Shown here: piece by piece, positions 15,838 to 24,224 of the stretch
Position numbering within the stretch: position 1 is the first letter of the stretch
How the letters are laid out: the number at the start of each line of letters is the position of its first letter
NCBI GenBank assembly: GCA_020852515.1
Contig: JADZAS010000014.1
Coordinates: 124,001-188,000, forward strand
Source of the DNA: Phycisphaerales bacterium
Lineage (GTDB): Bacteria > Planctomycetota > Phycisphaerae > Phycisphaerales > UBA5793
DNA: 64,000 bases
Direction of reading: 5' to 3'
The notes under the pieces: generated by a model
Told to the model about the DNA's origin: nothing
Seen by the model: the letters and a program-made list of their open reading frames with translations, nothing else
The model's database searches: none
Made by a program: the position numbers and the translations under genes

Positions 15838-17328
15838 ATGAAACGGTTCGTCGCCTTGTCACGGGTCAGCAGTCGGGAACAGGAGCGGGAAGGATTCTCC
15901 CTCGCGGTTCAGGAGGATGCCCTCAAGCGCTACGCCGTCACCGCCGGCGGCGAGATCGTCCGGCTCTTCCGCATCGCCGAGACGGCGAGCAAGAGCGACG
16001 AGCGCAAGACTTTCCGCGAGCTGATCGCCTACGCGAAGAAGCACGCGGAGGAACTGGACGGGCTGCTCTTCTACAAGGTGGACCGCGCCGCGCGCAACCT
16101 GTTCGACTACGTGGAGTTGGAGCGGCTGGAGAGCGAGTACCACCTGCCGTTCATCTCCGTCTCGCAGCCGACGGAGAACAATCCCGCCGGCCGCATGATG
16201 CGGCGCACGCTCGCCAACATGGCGAGCTTCTACACCGAGCAGCAGTCGCTCGACGTGAAGGAGGGACTCGCCCGGCGCGTCCAGGAAGGCTGGTTCGTCG
16301 GCAAGGCGCCGTACGGCTACCGCAACGTCCGGCGTGACGGCCGCTGCGTCACCGAGGTCGATCCGCCCGCGGCGGAGAACGTCAAGCGCATCTTCCATCT
16401 CTACGCCTACGAGCCGCTGACGCTCGACGCGCTGCGCGACCGCCTGCACGCCGACGGCATGGTCTACCGGCCGGAAGCGCCGAGATTCACCCGCAGCAAG
16501 CTGCACGCGATGCTGACGGACCGCTCGTACATCGGGGAGATTCCGTTCAAGGGCCAGTGGTATCCGGGCAGGCAGCAGCCGCTCATCGATCGCGCCACAT
16601 GGGACCGCGTGCAGGCGCTGCTCGGCGGCCACGTCTACCACGCCCACCAGATGATCTACGCCGGCGACCGCATCGCCTGCGCCCACTGCGGCCGCGCCGT
16701 CACCGGCGAGCGCAAGACGAAGCAGACGAAGTCAGGCGAGCGGCACTACGTCTACTACCGGTGCAGCGGCTACACCGCGCCCGGGCATCCACGGGTGCGG
16801 GTGACAGAAGAGGAACTGGACCATCAGGTGCTCGCGCTGTTCGGCCGCATGAAGGTCGAGGACCCGGCGGTCCGCGACTGGTTCCGCCTGGTGCTCGCCT
16901 CGCAGACGCGCGATGCGCAGAAGGACTCCCGCGCGCAGCGGGAGGAACTGACGCGGCAGGCGTCGCTGCTGGTCAATCAGCAGGACCGGCTGCTCAACCT
17001 GCGGCTGTCCGAGGATGTGGACCAGGAGACTTTCGCCCGCAAGCACACGGAACTCCGCGACCGGCTGGCGTCCATCAAGCTGCAACTGGACGTGCTGGAC
17101 CGCTCGCACGACGAGACGGCCGAGTTGGCGGCGAAAGTGTTTGAACTCTCGCAAACCCTGCAAGAACAGTGGGTTGCGGCCGATTACGACACCAAGCGGC
17201 GACTGCTCGAAATCGTCTGTTTGAACTGCCGGCTGGACGGCGCAAACCTCGTGCTTTCAACGAGAAAGCCCTTCGACGTGCTCGCCGAAGGGCTTGATCT
17301 CTCGAAAAGTCGGGGTGACAGGATTTGA
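15838..17328 (+). CDS. large serine recombinase (integrase) of the element
   Basis: The 496-aa product has the standard order: resolvase catalytic domain (ALSRVSSREQEREGFSL, nucleophile probably Ser11; KVDRAARNLFDY), 'recombinase' DNA-binding domain (PYGYRNVR... SKLHAMLTDRSYIGEI), a zinc-ribbon-like region (C281xxC284 and C309) and a coiled coil around residues 370-430. The zinc ribbon shows only three Cys, so a His may be the fourth ligand. The ATG at 15838 is 5 bp after the upstream stop. The last seven codons, including TGA, coincide with the 3' end of the tRNA-Pro gene, showing that the right attachment junction lies there. It should catalyse integration and, with a directionality factor, excision. 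Confidence 0.93.
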   Translation: MKRFVALSRVSSREQEREGFSLAVQEDALKRYAVTAGGEIVRLFRIAETASKSDERKTFRELIAYAKKHAEELDGLLFYKVDRAARNLFDYVELERLESEYHLPFISVSQPTENNPAGRMMRRTLANMASFYTEQQSLDVKEGLARRVQEGWFVGKAPYGYRNVRRDGRCVTEVDPPAAENVKRIFHLYAYEPLTLDALRDRLHADGMVYRPEAPRFTRSKLHAMLTDRSYIGEIPFKGQWYPGRQQPLIDRATWDRVQALLGGHVYHAHQMIYAGDRIACAHCGRAVTGERKTKQTKSGERHYVYYRCSGYTAPGHPRVRVTEEELDHQVLALFGRMKVEDPAVRDWFRLVLASQTRDAQKDSRAQREELTRQASLLVNQQDRLLNLRLSEDVDQETFARKHTELRDRLASIKLQLDVLDRSHDETAELAAKVFELSQTLQEQWVAADYDTKRRLLEIVCLNCRLDGANLVLSTRKPFDVLAEGLDLSKSRGDRI

Positions 17329-17383
17329 ACCTGCGGCCTTTGCGTCCCGAACGCAACGCTCTACCAAACTGAGCTACACCCCG
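17310..17383 (-). tRNA. tRNA-Pro (CGG anticodon), integration target
   Basis: On the minus strand a complete 74-nt cloverleaf folds: acceptor CGGGGTG/CACCCCG with all 7 pairs, D arm GCTCAGTTTGGTAGAGC, anticodon arm TTGCG-TTCGGGA-CGCAA giving anticodon CGG (reads CCG, Pro), T arm with GTTCAAAT, discriminator A. CCA is not encoded. Its 3' end overlaps the end of the large serine recombinase by 19 bp, consistent with integration of the element at the tRNA 3' end. Confidence 0.97.
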
Positions 17384-17540
17384 TGATCGACAGGGCTCTG
17401 GCCCTGTGCGACGCGAAGGCAAGGATAGCGAGGTCGGCCGGGGTGGTCGACACGGCACGAAGCCGTGGCAATGAATCCGCTCTCGATTGGACTGTCGGCA
17501 GGGGACAGAGCCCGGTCGCGCGTCGGCCCTAAGATGCGGC

Positions 17541-18242
17541 ATGAAGGACCTCTTTCGCTCCCCCGCTCGCCTGCCGCTCATCGCCCCTTCGATCCTCTCT
17601 GCAGACTTTGGCCGAATCGCCGAGGAGTGCCGGGCCGTTCTCGACGCCGGGGCCGATCTGCTGCATCTCGACGTGATGGACGGCCACTTCGTGCCGAACC
17701 TGACGATGGGCCCGGACATGTGCGCCGCCGTCCGCCGGCACTTTCCGGATGTCTTCATCGATGTGCACCTGATGATCACCGACCCGGCCGCCTTCGTCGA
17801 GCCGTTCATGAAAGCCGGGGCGAACCACCTCACGTTCCATGTTGAAGCCGTCGGCGAACCGGCCGCGGCGCGGCAGATCGTGCAGGCGATTCATGCGCGC
17901 GGCGGATCGGCCGGCATCGCCATCAACCCCCCCACCGACGTGCAGCGCGTTCTGCCGCTGATCGAGTTCTTCGACCTGGTTCTCGTCATGAGCGTGAACC
18001 CGGGCTACTCGGGCCAGTCGTTCATCGCGCCGGCGCTGGACAAGACGCGCACGATCGGTTCGCGCCTGCGCGAGGACCAGCGCCTCGAGATGGATGGCGG
18101 CATCGGGCCGCGCGAAGCGGTCGATTGCCTCGCCGCCGGTTGCGATGTGATCGCCGCGGCCTCGAGCATCTTCAAGACAGGCGACTACCGCGCCGCGATC
18201 GACGCGCTGCGCCATGCAGCACCGGCGGCCAGCAACAACTAG
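17541..18242 (+). CDS. rpe: ribulose-phosphate 3-epimerase
   Basis: The 233-aa TIM-barrel enzyme interconverts ribulose-5-phosphate and xylulose-5-phosphate in the pentose phosphate pathway. Diagnostic motifs are IAPSILSADF near the N-terminus, LHLDVMDGHFVPNLTMGP with metal-binding His/Asp, VHLMI, LVMSVNPGYSGQSFI and MDGGIG. The chosen ATG at 17541 gives ~18 residues before IAPSIL. An upstream start would add residues unlike the family. First chromosomal protein gene after the tRNA. It ends 8 bp from the convergent HNH gene. Confidence 0.95.
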   Translation: MKDLFRSPARLPLIAPSILSADFGRIAEECRAVLDAGADLLHLDVMDGHFVPNLTMGPDMCAAVRRHFPDVFIDVHLMITDPAAFVEPFMKAGANHLTFHVEAVGEPAAARQIVQAIHARGGSAGIAINPPTDVQRVLPLIEFFDLVLVMSVNPGYSGQSFIAPALDKTRTIGSRLREDQRLEMDGGIGPREAVDCLAAGCDVIAAASSIFKTGDYRAAIDALRHAAPAASNN

Positions 18243-18250
18243 CGCGGGAG

Positions 18251-18880
18251 TCAGCGCAGTTCGACTGACCAGTACGCGTTATCGAGGAACGTCTGCCAGC
18301 AGGCGTAGCGATCATCGCCCAGGCGCAGGGTAATCATCGGGTTGCGCTTGGGCCGGATCGGCCGGCGCACGAGCGTCATGCTCGCCTGATCGGGCGTGCG
18401 GCCGCCCTTGCGCGCGTTGCACCCCGTGCAGGCGCACACGAGGTTCTCCCACGTGTCGCTGCCCTTCTGGCTCTTGGGAATCACGTGGTCGATGCTCAGC
18501 TCGCTCGTGGCATAGGCGCGGCCGCAGTACTGACACTGATTGCGGTCGCGTGCGAAGATGTTCTTGCGGTTCAGCTTGACCTGCTGCTGAGGCAGCCGGT
18601 CATAGCCGAGCAGCCGGATGATGCGCGGCACGGCGATGTCGAAGCGCACGGTGCGCACCCAGTCGTGCCGGTCGCGCTCGAACTGCTGCTGGAGCTGGGC
18701 GAGGTCGGTCCAGGTCTGGAAGTCGTAGTTGCAGTACCGGCCGTCTTCGACGCTGATGACTTCGGCGAGGTTTTTGACGAGAAGTCGAAACGCCCGCCGC
18801 GCGGAGATGACGCGCACTGCCATGTACAGGCGGTTGAGTACGAGCACCTTGCTGTCGAGAGCGACGCTGCGCGCCTGCAT
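18251..18880 (-). CDS. HNH endonuclease family protein
   Basis: The 209-aa protein has a C-terminal HNH module: CQYCGRAYATSELSIDHVIP with KSQKGSDTWENLVCACTGCN, giving two CxxC zinc pairs and the catalytic DH...N...H-type core. The N-terminal part (VLVLNRLYMAVRVISARRAF) matches the chromosomally conserved, stand-alone HNH proteins common in Planctomycetota and other bacteria, not mobile homing enzymes. The ATG at 18880 follows GAGGAGG about ten bases upstream. The physiological role of this subfamily is not established. Confidence 0.88.
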   Translation of the reverse strand: MQARSVALDSKVLVLNRLYMAVRVISARRAFRLLVKNLAEVISVEDGRYCNYDFQTWTDLAQLQQQFERDRHDWVRTVRFDIAVPRIIRLLGYDRLPQQQVKLNRKNIFARDRNQCQYCGRAYATSELSIDHVIPKSQKGSDTWENLVCACTGCNARKGGRTPDQASMTLVRRPIRPKRNPMITLRLGDDRYACWQTFLDNAYWSVELR

Positions 18881-19000
18881 TCCTCGGGCCCTCCTCAGGC
18901 CGATCGCCGAATCTGCGGCCAAGGAGTATACCCGCTTGCGCCGCCGATTTTACCGAGTGTGAAGAATTCACATCGCGCAAATGCCGCGTGACAAGGAGGT

Positions 19001-19654
19001 TCAGCCGATGCGGCGGCGGTGCCCCGGGGCGGCTGTGCCATCGCGCTGCGACTTCTGTTCGGCGCGGCGGCGGCGGAAAAAGGCTTTGAGCAGCTCGCCC
19101 GCCTCCTGCGCCAGCACCCCGTGCACGATCTCGACGCTGTGATTCAGCCGCTTGTCGGTGCACAGGTTGTAGAGCGAGTGAACCGCCCCGGCCTTCGGAT
19201 CCGCCGCGGCGTATACGAGTCGCCCGAGCCGGGCCTGCACGAGCGCCCCCGCGCACATCGGGCACGGTTCGAGCGTGACCGCCAGCGAGCAGTCGCTCAG
19301 GCGCCAGGTCTTGAGCTTTTCGGCCGCCTTGCGGATGGCCATGAGTTCGGCGTGCCCGGTGGGGTCGCGCACCGCCTCGCGGAGGTTGTGGGCTTCGGCG
19401 ATGATCTCATCGCCCCGATAGACCACGGCGCCCACGGGCACTTCGTCGGCGGCGGCCGACTTGCGGGCCAGTTCGATGGCGCGCTGCATCATGCGGATGT
19501 CGCGCTCGGTCGCGCGGCTTGGCGCCTGGCCGGGGCCCCGTGGTGTCGATCGAAGAATCGTCAAGCGCTTCACCCACCCCAGAAGCGAGCCCAGCGCGCC
19601 GGTCCGAGGGCCGCCCCTCGCAAGGAACCCGGATTGCGGCTGGTTCTCAGTCAT
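19001..19654 (-). CDS. tadA: tRNA-specific adenosine deaminase
   Basis: The 217-aa product converts A34 to inosine in tRNA-Arg(ACG). The deaminase core is complete: VPVGAVVYRGDEIIAEAHN, zinc site TGHAELMAIRKAAE (HAE) and LEPCPMCAGAL (PCxxC), then KAGAVHSLYNLC. About 60 N-terminal residues before MMQRAIELARK are extra compared with the usual ~160 aa and look poorly conserved. True translation may begin further in, and a GTG at 19678 is another option. Arg/Lys-rich C-terminus. Confidence 0.93.
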   Translation of the reverse strand: MTENQPQSGFLARGGPRTGALGSLLGWVKRLTILRSTPRGPGQAPSRATERDIRMMQRAIELARKSAAADEVPVGAVVYRGDEIIAEAHNLREAVRDPTGHAELMAIRKAAEKLKTWRLSDCSLAVTLEPCPMCAGALVQARLGRLVYAAADPKAGAVHSLYNLCTDKRLNHSVEIVHGVLAQEAGELLKAFFRRRRAEQKSQRDGTAAPGHRRRIG

Positions 19655-19767
19655 GCCTTCATCGGTGGATACGCCCACGTCCTTCCCGTGATATACGCCC
19701 GCGGCCGCACAATGGGAAAAGTCGCGGGATCGACGAGTTTATCCGGGCCCGCGGCGCGAGTTATCGC

Positions 19768-20730
19768 TCACTGTTCAGGAGGCGAAAGCCGCCCGCCCGG
19801 CACGAAGCGCAGCAGGATAATGCTGAGTTCATAAAGCAGGTAGAGCGGGATGAGCAGCGCGATCATCGAGGTCACGTCCGGCGGCGTGATCACCGCCGCG
19901 GCAATGGCGCAGCCCAGCAGCGCGTGCCGGCGGTAATACTTGAGCGACTTGATGTCCACGACCCCCACCCAGCCCAGCAGCAGCAGCACGAGCGGCAACT
20001 GAAAAGCAATCGCAAACGCCAGCGTCATGCCGAGCATCATGTTCAGGTACGCCTTGATCTCGTACTGCTGGGCAAAGCCGGTGTCGCTCTGGAAATCGGC
20101 GCCGTACATCTGCCCGTCTTCGCCGCGCATGCGCAACTGGTGCAGCCCCGTGTTGTAGTACATCTGGCCGATCTTGAGTTCGGGCGGGTCGTACTCGTAG
20201 TGCGGCACGGTGATGAGCCCGTCGAGCACCTGGGGCGGCGTGACTTCCCCGGCAGGCGGCGCGACCGACACCGTCGGCTGCATGCCCTGGGCAAACCCCA
20301 CGAGCACGCGCAGGGTCATCGGGAACACGACGTAATAGTTGAAGGTGATGCCCAGCACCAGCAGCAGCGTGCTGGCGGGCAGCAGAATGAACGCGACCTT
20401 CTTTTCGCGCTCGTAGAGGCCGGGCTCAATGAATTTCCACAACTGCCAGAGGATCACCGGCGCCGCCGCCAGCACCGCCGCAAGCAGGGCGATCTTGAAA
20501 TACGAGACCATCGGCTCGGTGGGCGAGAGCAACTGAATGCGGCCGGGCAGGCCGGCGCGGATCATGACCTCGCGGATCGGATCAAGCAGCCATTCGAGGA
20601 TCTGCTTGCCGAAATACAGCGTCGGCGCCGCCAGAACAAGAGGGGCGACGAGGCAGATGATGACCCGGGTCCGGAGTTCCTCGAGGTGATCTCCGAGAGG
20701 CATGCGAAAGTCGTCGGGGCGGCGGGTCAT
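19768..20730 (-). CDS. tatC: Sec-independent protein translocase TatC with enlarged periplasmic loop
   Basis: The ~320-aa multi-pass membrane protein is the receptor subunit of the twin-arginine translocase. The N-terminal PLGDHLEELRTRV carries the conserved Glu needed for signal-peptide binding. The helices, the EPGLYEREKK loop and the FQLPLVLLLLGWVGV segment match the family. Typical TatC is ~250 aa. The extra length is an ~80-residue hydrophilic insertion after the third helix (GMQPTVSVAPPAGEVTPP through AQQYEIKAYL). Start uncertain: ATGs at 20748, 20730 and 20703 are possible. Confidence 0.92.
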   Translation of the reverse strand: MTRRPDDFRMPLGDHLEELRTRVIICLVAPLVLAAPTLYFGKQILEWLLDPIREVMIRAGLPGRIQLLSPTEPMVSYFKIALLAAVLAAAPVILWQLWKFIEPGLYEREKKVAFILLPASTLLLVLGITFNYYVVFPMTLRVLVGFAQGMQPTVSVAPPAGEVTPPQVLDGLITVPHYEYDPPELKIGQMYYNTGLHQLRMRGEDGQMYGADFQSDTGFAQQYEIKAYLNMMLGMTLAFAIAFQLPLVLLLLGWVGVVDIKSLKYYRRHALLGCAIAAAVITPPDVTSMIALLIPLYLLYELSIILLRFVPGGRLSPPEQ

Positions 20731-20899
20731 GGCGGGAATGATACTCATCGCCCGCGAAGGTCCGATTTCGCGCGTTTTTGTGCATCCGGACCTGCCGCTG
20801 CAGCCGAATCAGGCGTTGCCGGCGGCCCCTACTGTTGTGCAGGGCGGCCGGAGAGCGGTTTTCTGCCCAGCGGCGCTGCGGCGCGCATCCGGAGGAGTG

Positions 20900-21511
20900 A
20901 TGCCCGACCAGGGAACGGAAGCACCGGATCACGTGGTGGTCCTGGCCATGCAGGGTGACCACCGGGCACAAAGCGACCTCTGGCGGGCGCATCGCCCCTG
21001 GCTCGCGGCCGTACTCCTTTCTCACAAGCCGCGGGAACTGGACATCGAGGATCTCATGCAGGACGTGGCCGTCAAGTTCGTGTCCAAGTTGCACACCCTT
21101 CGCGACGCCGAGTCGTTCCGGCCCTGGCTGCGGCGCATCGCGATCAACATCGCCCGCGAAGCCGCCCGCTCGTTCAAGGGGCGCGGCAACCACTCCATGG
21201 AAGAAGACCTCTACGTGCAGGACCGCTTCAAGGAGCCCGGCGAAGCTCGGCAGACGCTGGACGAAGCGGCCGGCCTGCTCGAGCACGCCATGACATTGCC
21301 CCTCGAATTCCGAGAGCCGCTGCTGCTGCGGTGCGTTCGCGGCCTCTCGTCAAGTCAGATCGCTGAACTGCTCGACCTGCCGCGCACCACGGTGGAAACG
21401 CGGCTGAGCCGCGCTCGAAAAATGCTCCGCGAGGAGTGGCTCGGTCGCACGGGCGAGCCGTCTCCCGATGAACACACGCAGACGTGCAGTCCCGGCACGC
21501 AAGGAACCTGA
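20900..21511 (+). CDS. ECF-type RNA polymerase sigma factor
   Basis: The 203-aa protein has region 2 (LDIEDLMQDVAVKFVSKLHT, FRPWLRRIAINIAREAAR) and region 4 (LEFREPLLLRCVRGLSSSQI, AELLDLPRTTVETRLSRARK), but none of region 1 or 3, so it is an ECF sigma. The ATG at 20900 follows GGAGGA at 20891-20896. It is the first gene of a four-gene cassette with an anti-sigma-like membrane protein and two PDZ proteins, closed by a terminator at 24225. It probably responds to an envelope signal. Confidence 0.92.
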   Translation: MPDQGTEAPDHVVVLAMQGDHRAQSDLWRAHRPWLAAVLLSHKPRELDIEDLMQDVAVKFVSKLHTLRDAESFRPWLRRIAINIAREAARSFKGRGNHSMEEDLYVQDRFKEPGEARQTLDEAAGLLEHAMTLPLEFREPLLLRCVRGLSSSQIAELLDLPRTTVETRLSRARKMLREEWLGRTGEPSPDEHTQTCSPGTQGT

Positions 21512-21513
21512 TC

Positions 21514-22110
21514 ATGACCAACGTGAAGCACCACGAATCCGAAATCCCTTCCCGACTCGAAGAACTCATCGACGCCATCGTTGACGGCACGGCTCAGAAT
21601 GAGCACTGGGATGAATTCCGCACCCTGGCCGGGCAGAGCACCGAGCCCTGGCGGCGTCTGGCCGAAGAGCAGCGGATGATGGCGACGCTCCAGAAGGGCT
21701 TTGACGCTCAAGTCTGTGCGGCAATGACTGTCGAACTGCCGGCGCCGCAGGGCGCGGAGCATTCGCGCCGCTGGTCGATGACTTCGTGGCGGCCGGCGCT
21801 GGGATGGGCGGCGGCGCTGGTCATGGGCGTTGTCTGGGCTGGCTCGACGCTGCTTCCGCAGGCGCCGACGATCCCGCCCGCGCAGGAGACACTGCTGGTG
21901 CAGTACCTGGCTCAGCCGCACGTGGTGGGCGAACTTCCCATCGAGATTCGCGACGTCGCCCGGACGGAGTCAGGCGAAGTCGTAACGTACATTCGGCCGA
22001 TTGTTGAACGCCGCAGCGTGGACCTGTACAACATCCAGCTGGATGAGAACTCCAACCCAGTGCTGCGCGAGGCCGCCAACCAGCCGGTGCTTCTCGCGAG
22101 CCGGTATTGA
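21514..22110 (+). CDS. membrane-anchored probable anti-sigma factor
   Basis: The 198-aa product has a cytoplasmic N-terminus (~90 aa, helix-rich, ELIDAIVDGTAQNEHWDEFR), one membrane helix (PALGWAAALVMGVVWAGSTL) and a ~70-aa extracytoplasmic C-terminus. It begins 2 bp after the sigma stop, with AAGGAACC before the ATG at 21514. No HxxxCxxC zinc motif is present, so it would be a zinc-free anti-sigma. The function is inferred from position and topology. Its stop at 22110 lies within a short gap before the PDZ gene. Confidence 0.7.
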   Translation: MTNVKHHESEIPSRLEELIDAIVDGTAQNEHWDEFRTLAGQSTEPWRRLAEEQRMMATLQKGFDAQVCAAMTVELPAPQGAEHSRRWSMTSWRPALGWAAALVMGVVWAGSTLLPQAPTIPPAQETLLVQYLAQPHVVGELPIEIRDVARTESGEVVTYIRPIVERRSVDLYNIQLDENSNPVLREAANQPVLLASRY

Positions 22111-22139
22111 TTGACGCCTTTGACGTGGGGATGACGCAC

Positions 22140-23084
22140 ATGAAAACCGAAATGCACTGCAACTGCATGAAACACTCGAGCCGATTACTGCAGGCCGCGC
22201 TGTTCGCGGCCGCACTGCTGGCGGCCGGGTCAGCCCTGGCGCAGAACAATCGCAACGCGAATCCGCCGGGAGAGAGTCCGGCGGCGGCTCTGCCGCCTGA
22301 TTCGATCAACGCGAGCGCCCGCGTGGAGGTGCGGCAGTCGGCTGAAGGCGCCTACGAGTTGCGCATCGGCAATGACACGTTCCGGACCAGCGACTGGGTG
22401 CAGATTGAGAAGCGCGCGATCGAACTGCTGCCCGATCGGACGATCACGTTTGTCAACCCGGCGGGCGATGTGCTCCACGTCTCGCCGCGCGCAATGTTCG
22501 GCGTGCTGCTCGAACCGGTCTCAGGAGTGCTGGCGGCTCAACTCAACGTCAAGCCCGGCGAGGCGCTCACCATCACCGAAGTTCAGCCCAACCTGCCCGC
22601 CGCCCGGGCCGGCCTCGAGGTCTACGACGTGATCGTCGCGTGCAACGGCAGGCGGCCGATGACCATGGCCCAGTTCTCGGAGATCATGGCCTCCGCGGTG
22701 CCCGGCGATCTGGTCAACGTCGTGCTCGTGCGGCGCGGCCGGGAAACCGAGCTGGCCGTGCGCCTCGACCGCTACGACCCCGTGGCGATGGCCCAGGTCC
22801 GCCCCCCACTGATCTCGCTCAACGCGTCGGACAACGAGCAGGTCATCCGGGATCTCATCGAGGCAGCGAGGCCCACGTCCATTGCGGTGCCGAAGACCGA
22901 TCCACAGACCGGGATGGCGATGCCGCAGCATGCCCCCGTCTTCCCGGATCCGAATTCGAAGGCCCTGCAGGAAGAACTGGCCGGAATCAAGGCTCAACTG
23001 CGTCGTATTGAGGAGGTGCTGACGGACCTACTGCTCCTCGAGCAGCAGCGCCAGGACGCCGCCGGCAAGTCGGTCGGCGGCTGA
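22140..23084 (+). CDS. secreted PDZ-domain protein
   Basis: The ~314-aa product has a signal peptide ending ...ALLAAGSALAQ (start ATG 22140; ATG 22131 and TTG 22107 are alternatives). A ~130-residue N-terminal domain is followed by one PDZ domain (MFGVLLEPVSGVLAAQLNVK through VYDVIVACNGRRPMTMAQFS and VNVVLVRRGRETELAVRL), then a helical C-terminus likely to form a coiled coil (LQEELAGIKAQLRRIEEVLT). No serine protease domain, unlike DegS/HtrA. It sits downstream of the sigma/anti-sigma pair and may bind unfolded envelope proteins or the anti-sigma factor. Confidence 0.8.
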   Translation: MKTEMHCNCMKHSSRLLQAALFAAALLAAGSALAQNNRNANPPGESPAAALPPDSINASARVEVRQSAEGAYELRIGNDTFRTSDWVQIEKRAIELLPDRTITFVNPAGDVLHVSPRAMFGVLLEPVSGVLAAQLNVKPGEALTITEVQPNLPAARAGLEVYDVIVACNGRRPMTMAQFSEIMASAVPGDLVNVVLVRRGRETELAVRLDRYDPVAMAQVRPPLISLNASDNEQVIRDLIEAARPTSIAVPKTDPQTGMAMPQHAPVFPDPNSKALQEELAGIKAQLRRIEEVLTDLLLLEQQRQDAAGKSVGG

Positions 23085-23120
23085 CCGGTCGTTTCCTTCG
23101 CAGTTGAAAGGATGGATCCC

Positions 23121-24197
23121 ATGCAGACCCGCTCTCGTCTTTCCGCCCTTTTTTGTGCCAGTGCCTCGCTTCTGGTCGCCGCCTCCGCCGCCCAGGCCCA
23201 GGTCGCGGTGCAGAAGCGCGACTCGACGGACACGGTCATCGTCCGGCCGTCGCGCACCAACGTCACGAGCATCGTCACGTCCAAGGCCCCGCCTGACGGC
23301 GAGAAGCAGGACATCCGCATCGAGCGCAAAGTCGTGGATGGCGAAGACCAGATTCAACTCTGGGTCAACGGCCAGCAGATTGAAGTCGATGACATGGATG
23401 AACTGCGCGAAGCGCTGAAAGACCTCGACATCCAGGTCTTTGACGAGGATGATCTTGACGGCGGCGCGATGGAACTGTTCAAAGTTGACGGCCCGGGGGC
23501 GCTGAACTTCCAGGTTGATGCGGAACATCTCAAGAACCTGGGTGAGACGTTTGCCGGCGCCAACTTCGGCCTCTGGACGCAGCCCAAGTCGATGCTGGGC
23601 GTCCACCTTGCGCCGATCAGCAGCGACCTGCGCGACTACCTCGGCCTCGGAGGCGATGCCGGCGTGCGCGTGCAGAGCATCGTCGAAGATTCACCCGCCG
23701 CCAGCGCCGGCCTGCAGGCCGGGGACATCATCGTCAGCGCCACCGTCGGCGAAGAGTCCTTTGAATCTGTCGCCGCCGACGAACTGCGCAAGGCGATTGC
23801 GGCCGCAGAGCCCGAGACGAAGGTTTCGCTGACGGTCATGCGCCGCGGCGAGAAGAAGACAATCGAAGCTGCGCTCGTCCAGTGGAAGGCGGATCAGTTC
23901 GGCCTGGTCACTGAAGGCGATCACATGCTGCAGTTCATGACGCCTGAATCGCTCAACCGGCAAATTGAGATCGAGTCGCTTCCGCAGATCCGCTCGTTCA
24001 GGCTGACCGAGCCGCAGATCCGCCGCTTCCAACTGGACACGGAGCAGATGCTCCGCCAGGCCGCGCCCGACATGGAAGAGATGATGCGGCAGATGGATGA
24101 GCAGATGCAGCGCGTGCGCGAGATGCTCGAGCAGATCCAGCAGCAGCAGACGGAAATCCGCAGGCAGGTTCAAGAGACGCCCCAGCCCGACGCCTGA
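23121..24197 (+). CDS. secreted PDZ-domain protein with coiled-coil C-terminus
   Basis: The 358-aa product has a signal peptide MQTRSRLSALFCASASLLVA...AQA, a ~130-aa domain containing an acidic stretch (EVDDMDELREALKDLDIQVF), a PDZ domain (MLGVHLAPISSDLRDYLGLG, SPAASAGLQAGDIIVSATVG, VSLTVMRRGEKKTIEAAL) and a long Gln/Met-rich coiled coil (MEEMMRQMDEQMQRVREMLE). The ATG at 23121 follows AAAGGA at 23107-23112. A second ATG at 23112 is possible. Like its neighbour it lacks a protease domain. It is the last gene of the cassette, with a strong hairpin terminator 28 bp later. Confidence 0.8.
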   Translation: MQTRSRLSALFCASASLLVAASAAQAQVAVQKRDSTDTVIVRPSRTNVTSIVTSKAPPDGEKQDIRIERKVVDGEDQIQLWVNGQQIEVDDMDELREALKDLDIQVFDEDDLDGGAMELFKVDGPGALNFQVDAEHLKNLGETFAGANFGLWTQPKSMLGVHLAPISSDLRDYLGLGGDAGVRVQSIVEDSPAASAGLQAGDIIVSATVGEESFESVAADELRKAIAAAEPETKVSLTVMRRGEKKTIEAALVQWKADQFGLVTEGDHMLQFMTPESLNRQIEIESLPQIRSFRLTEPQIRRFQLDTEQMLRQAAPDMEEMMRQMDEQMQRVREMLEQIQQQQTEIRRQVQETPQPDA

Positions 24198-24224
24198 TCA
24201 ATCAGCCTCCTTTCATTCCTTCGC

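Noticed and set aside
18251-18880. HNH gene as a homing endonuclease or intron-borne gene
   Set aside because: No intron or intein context, and the protein matches the stand-alone chromosomal type.
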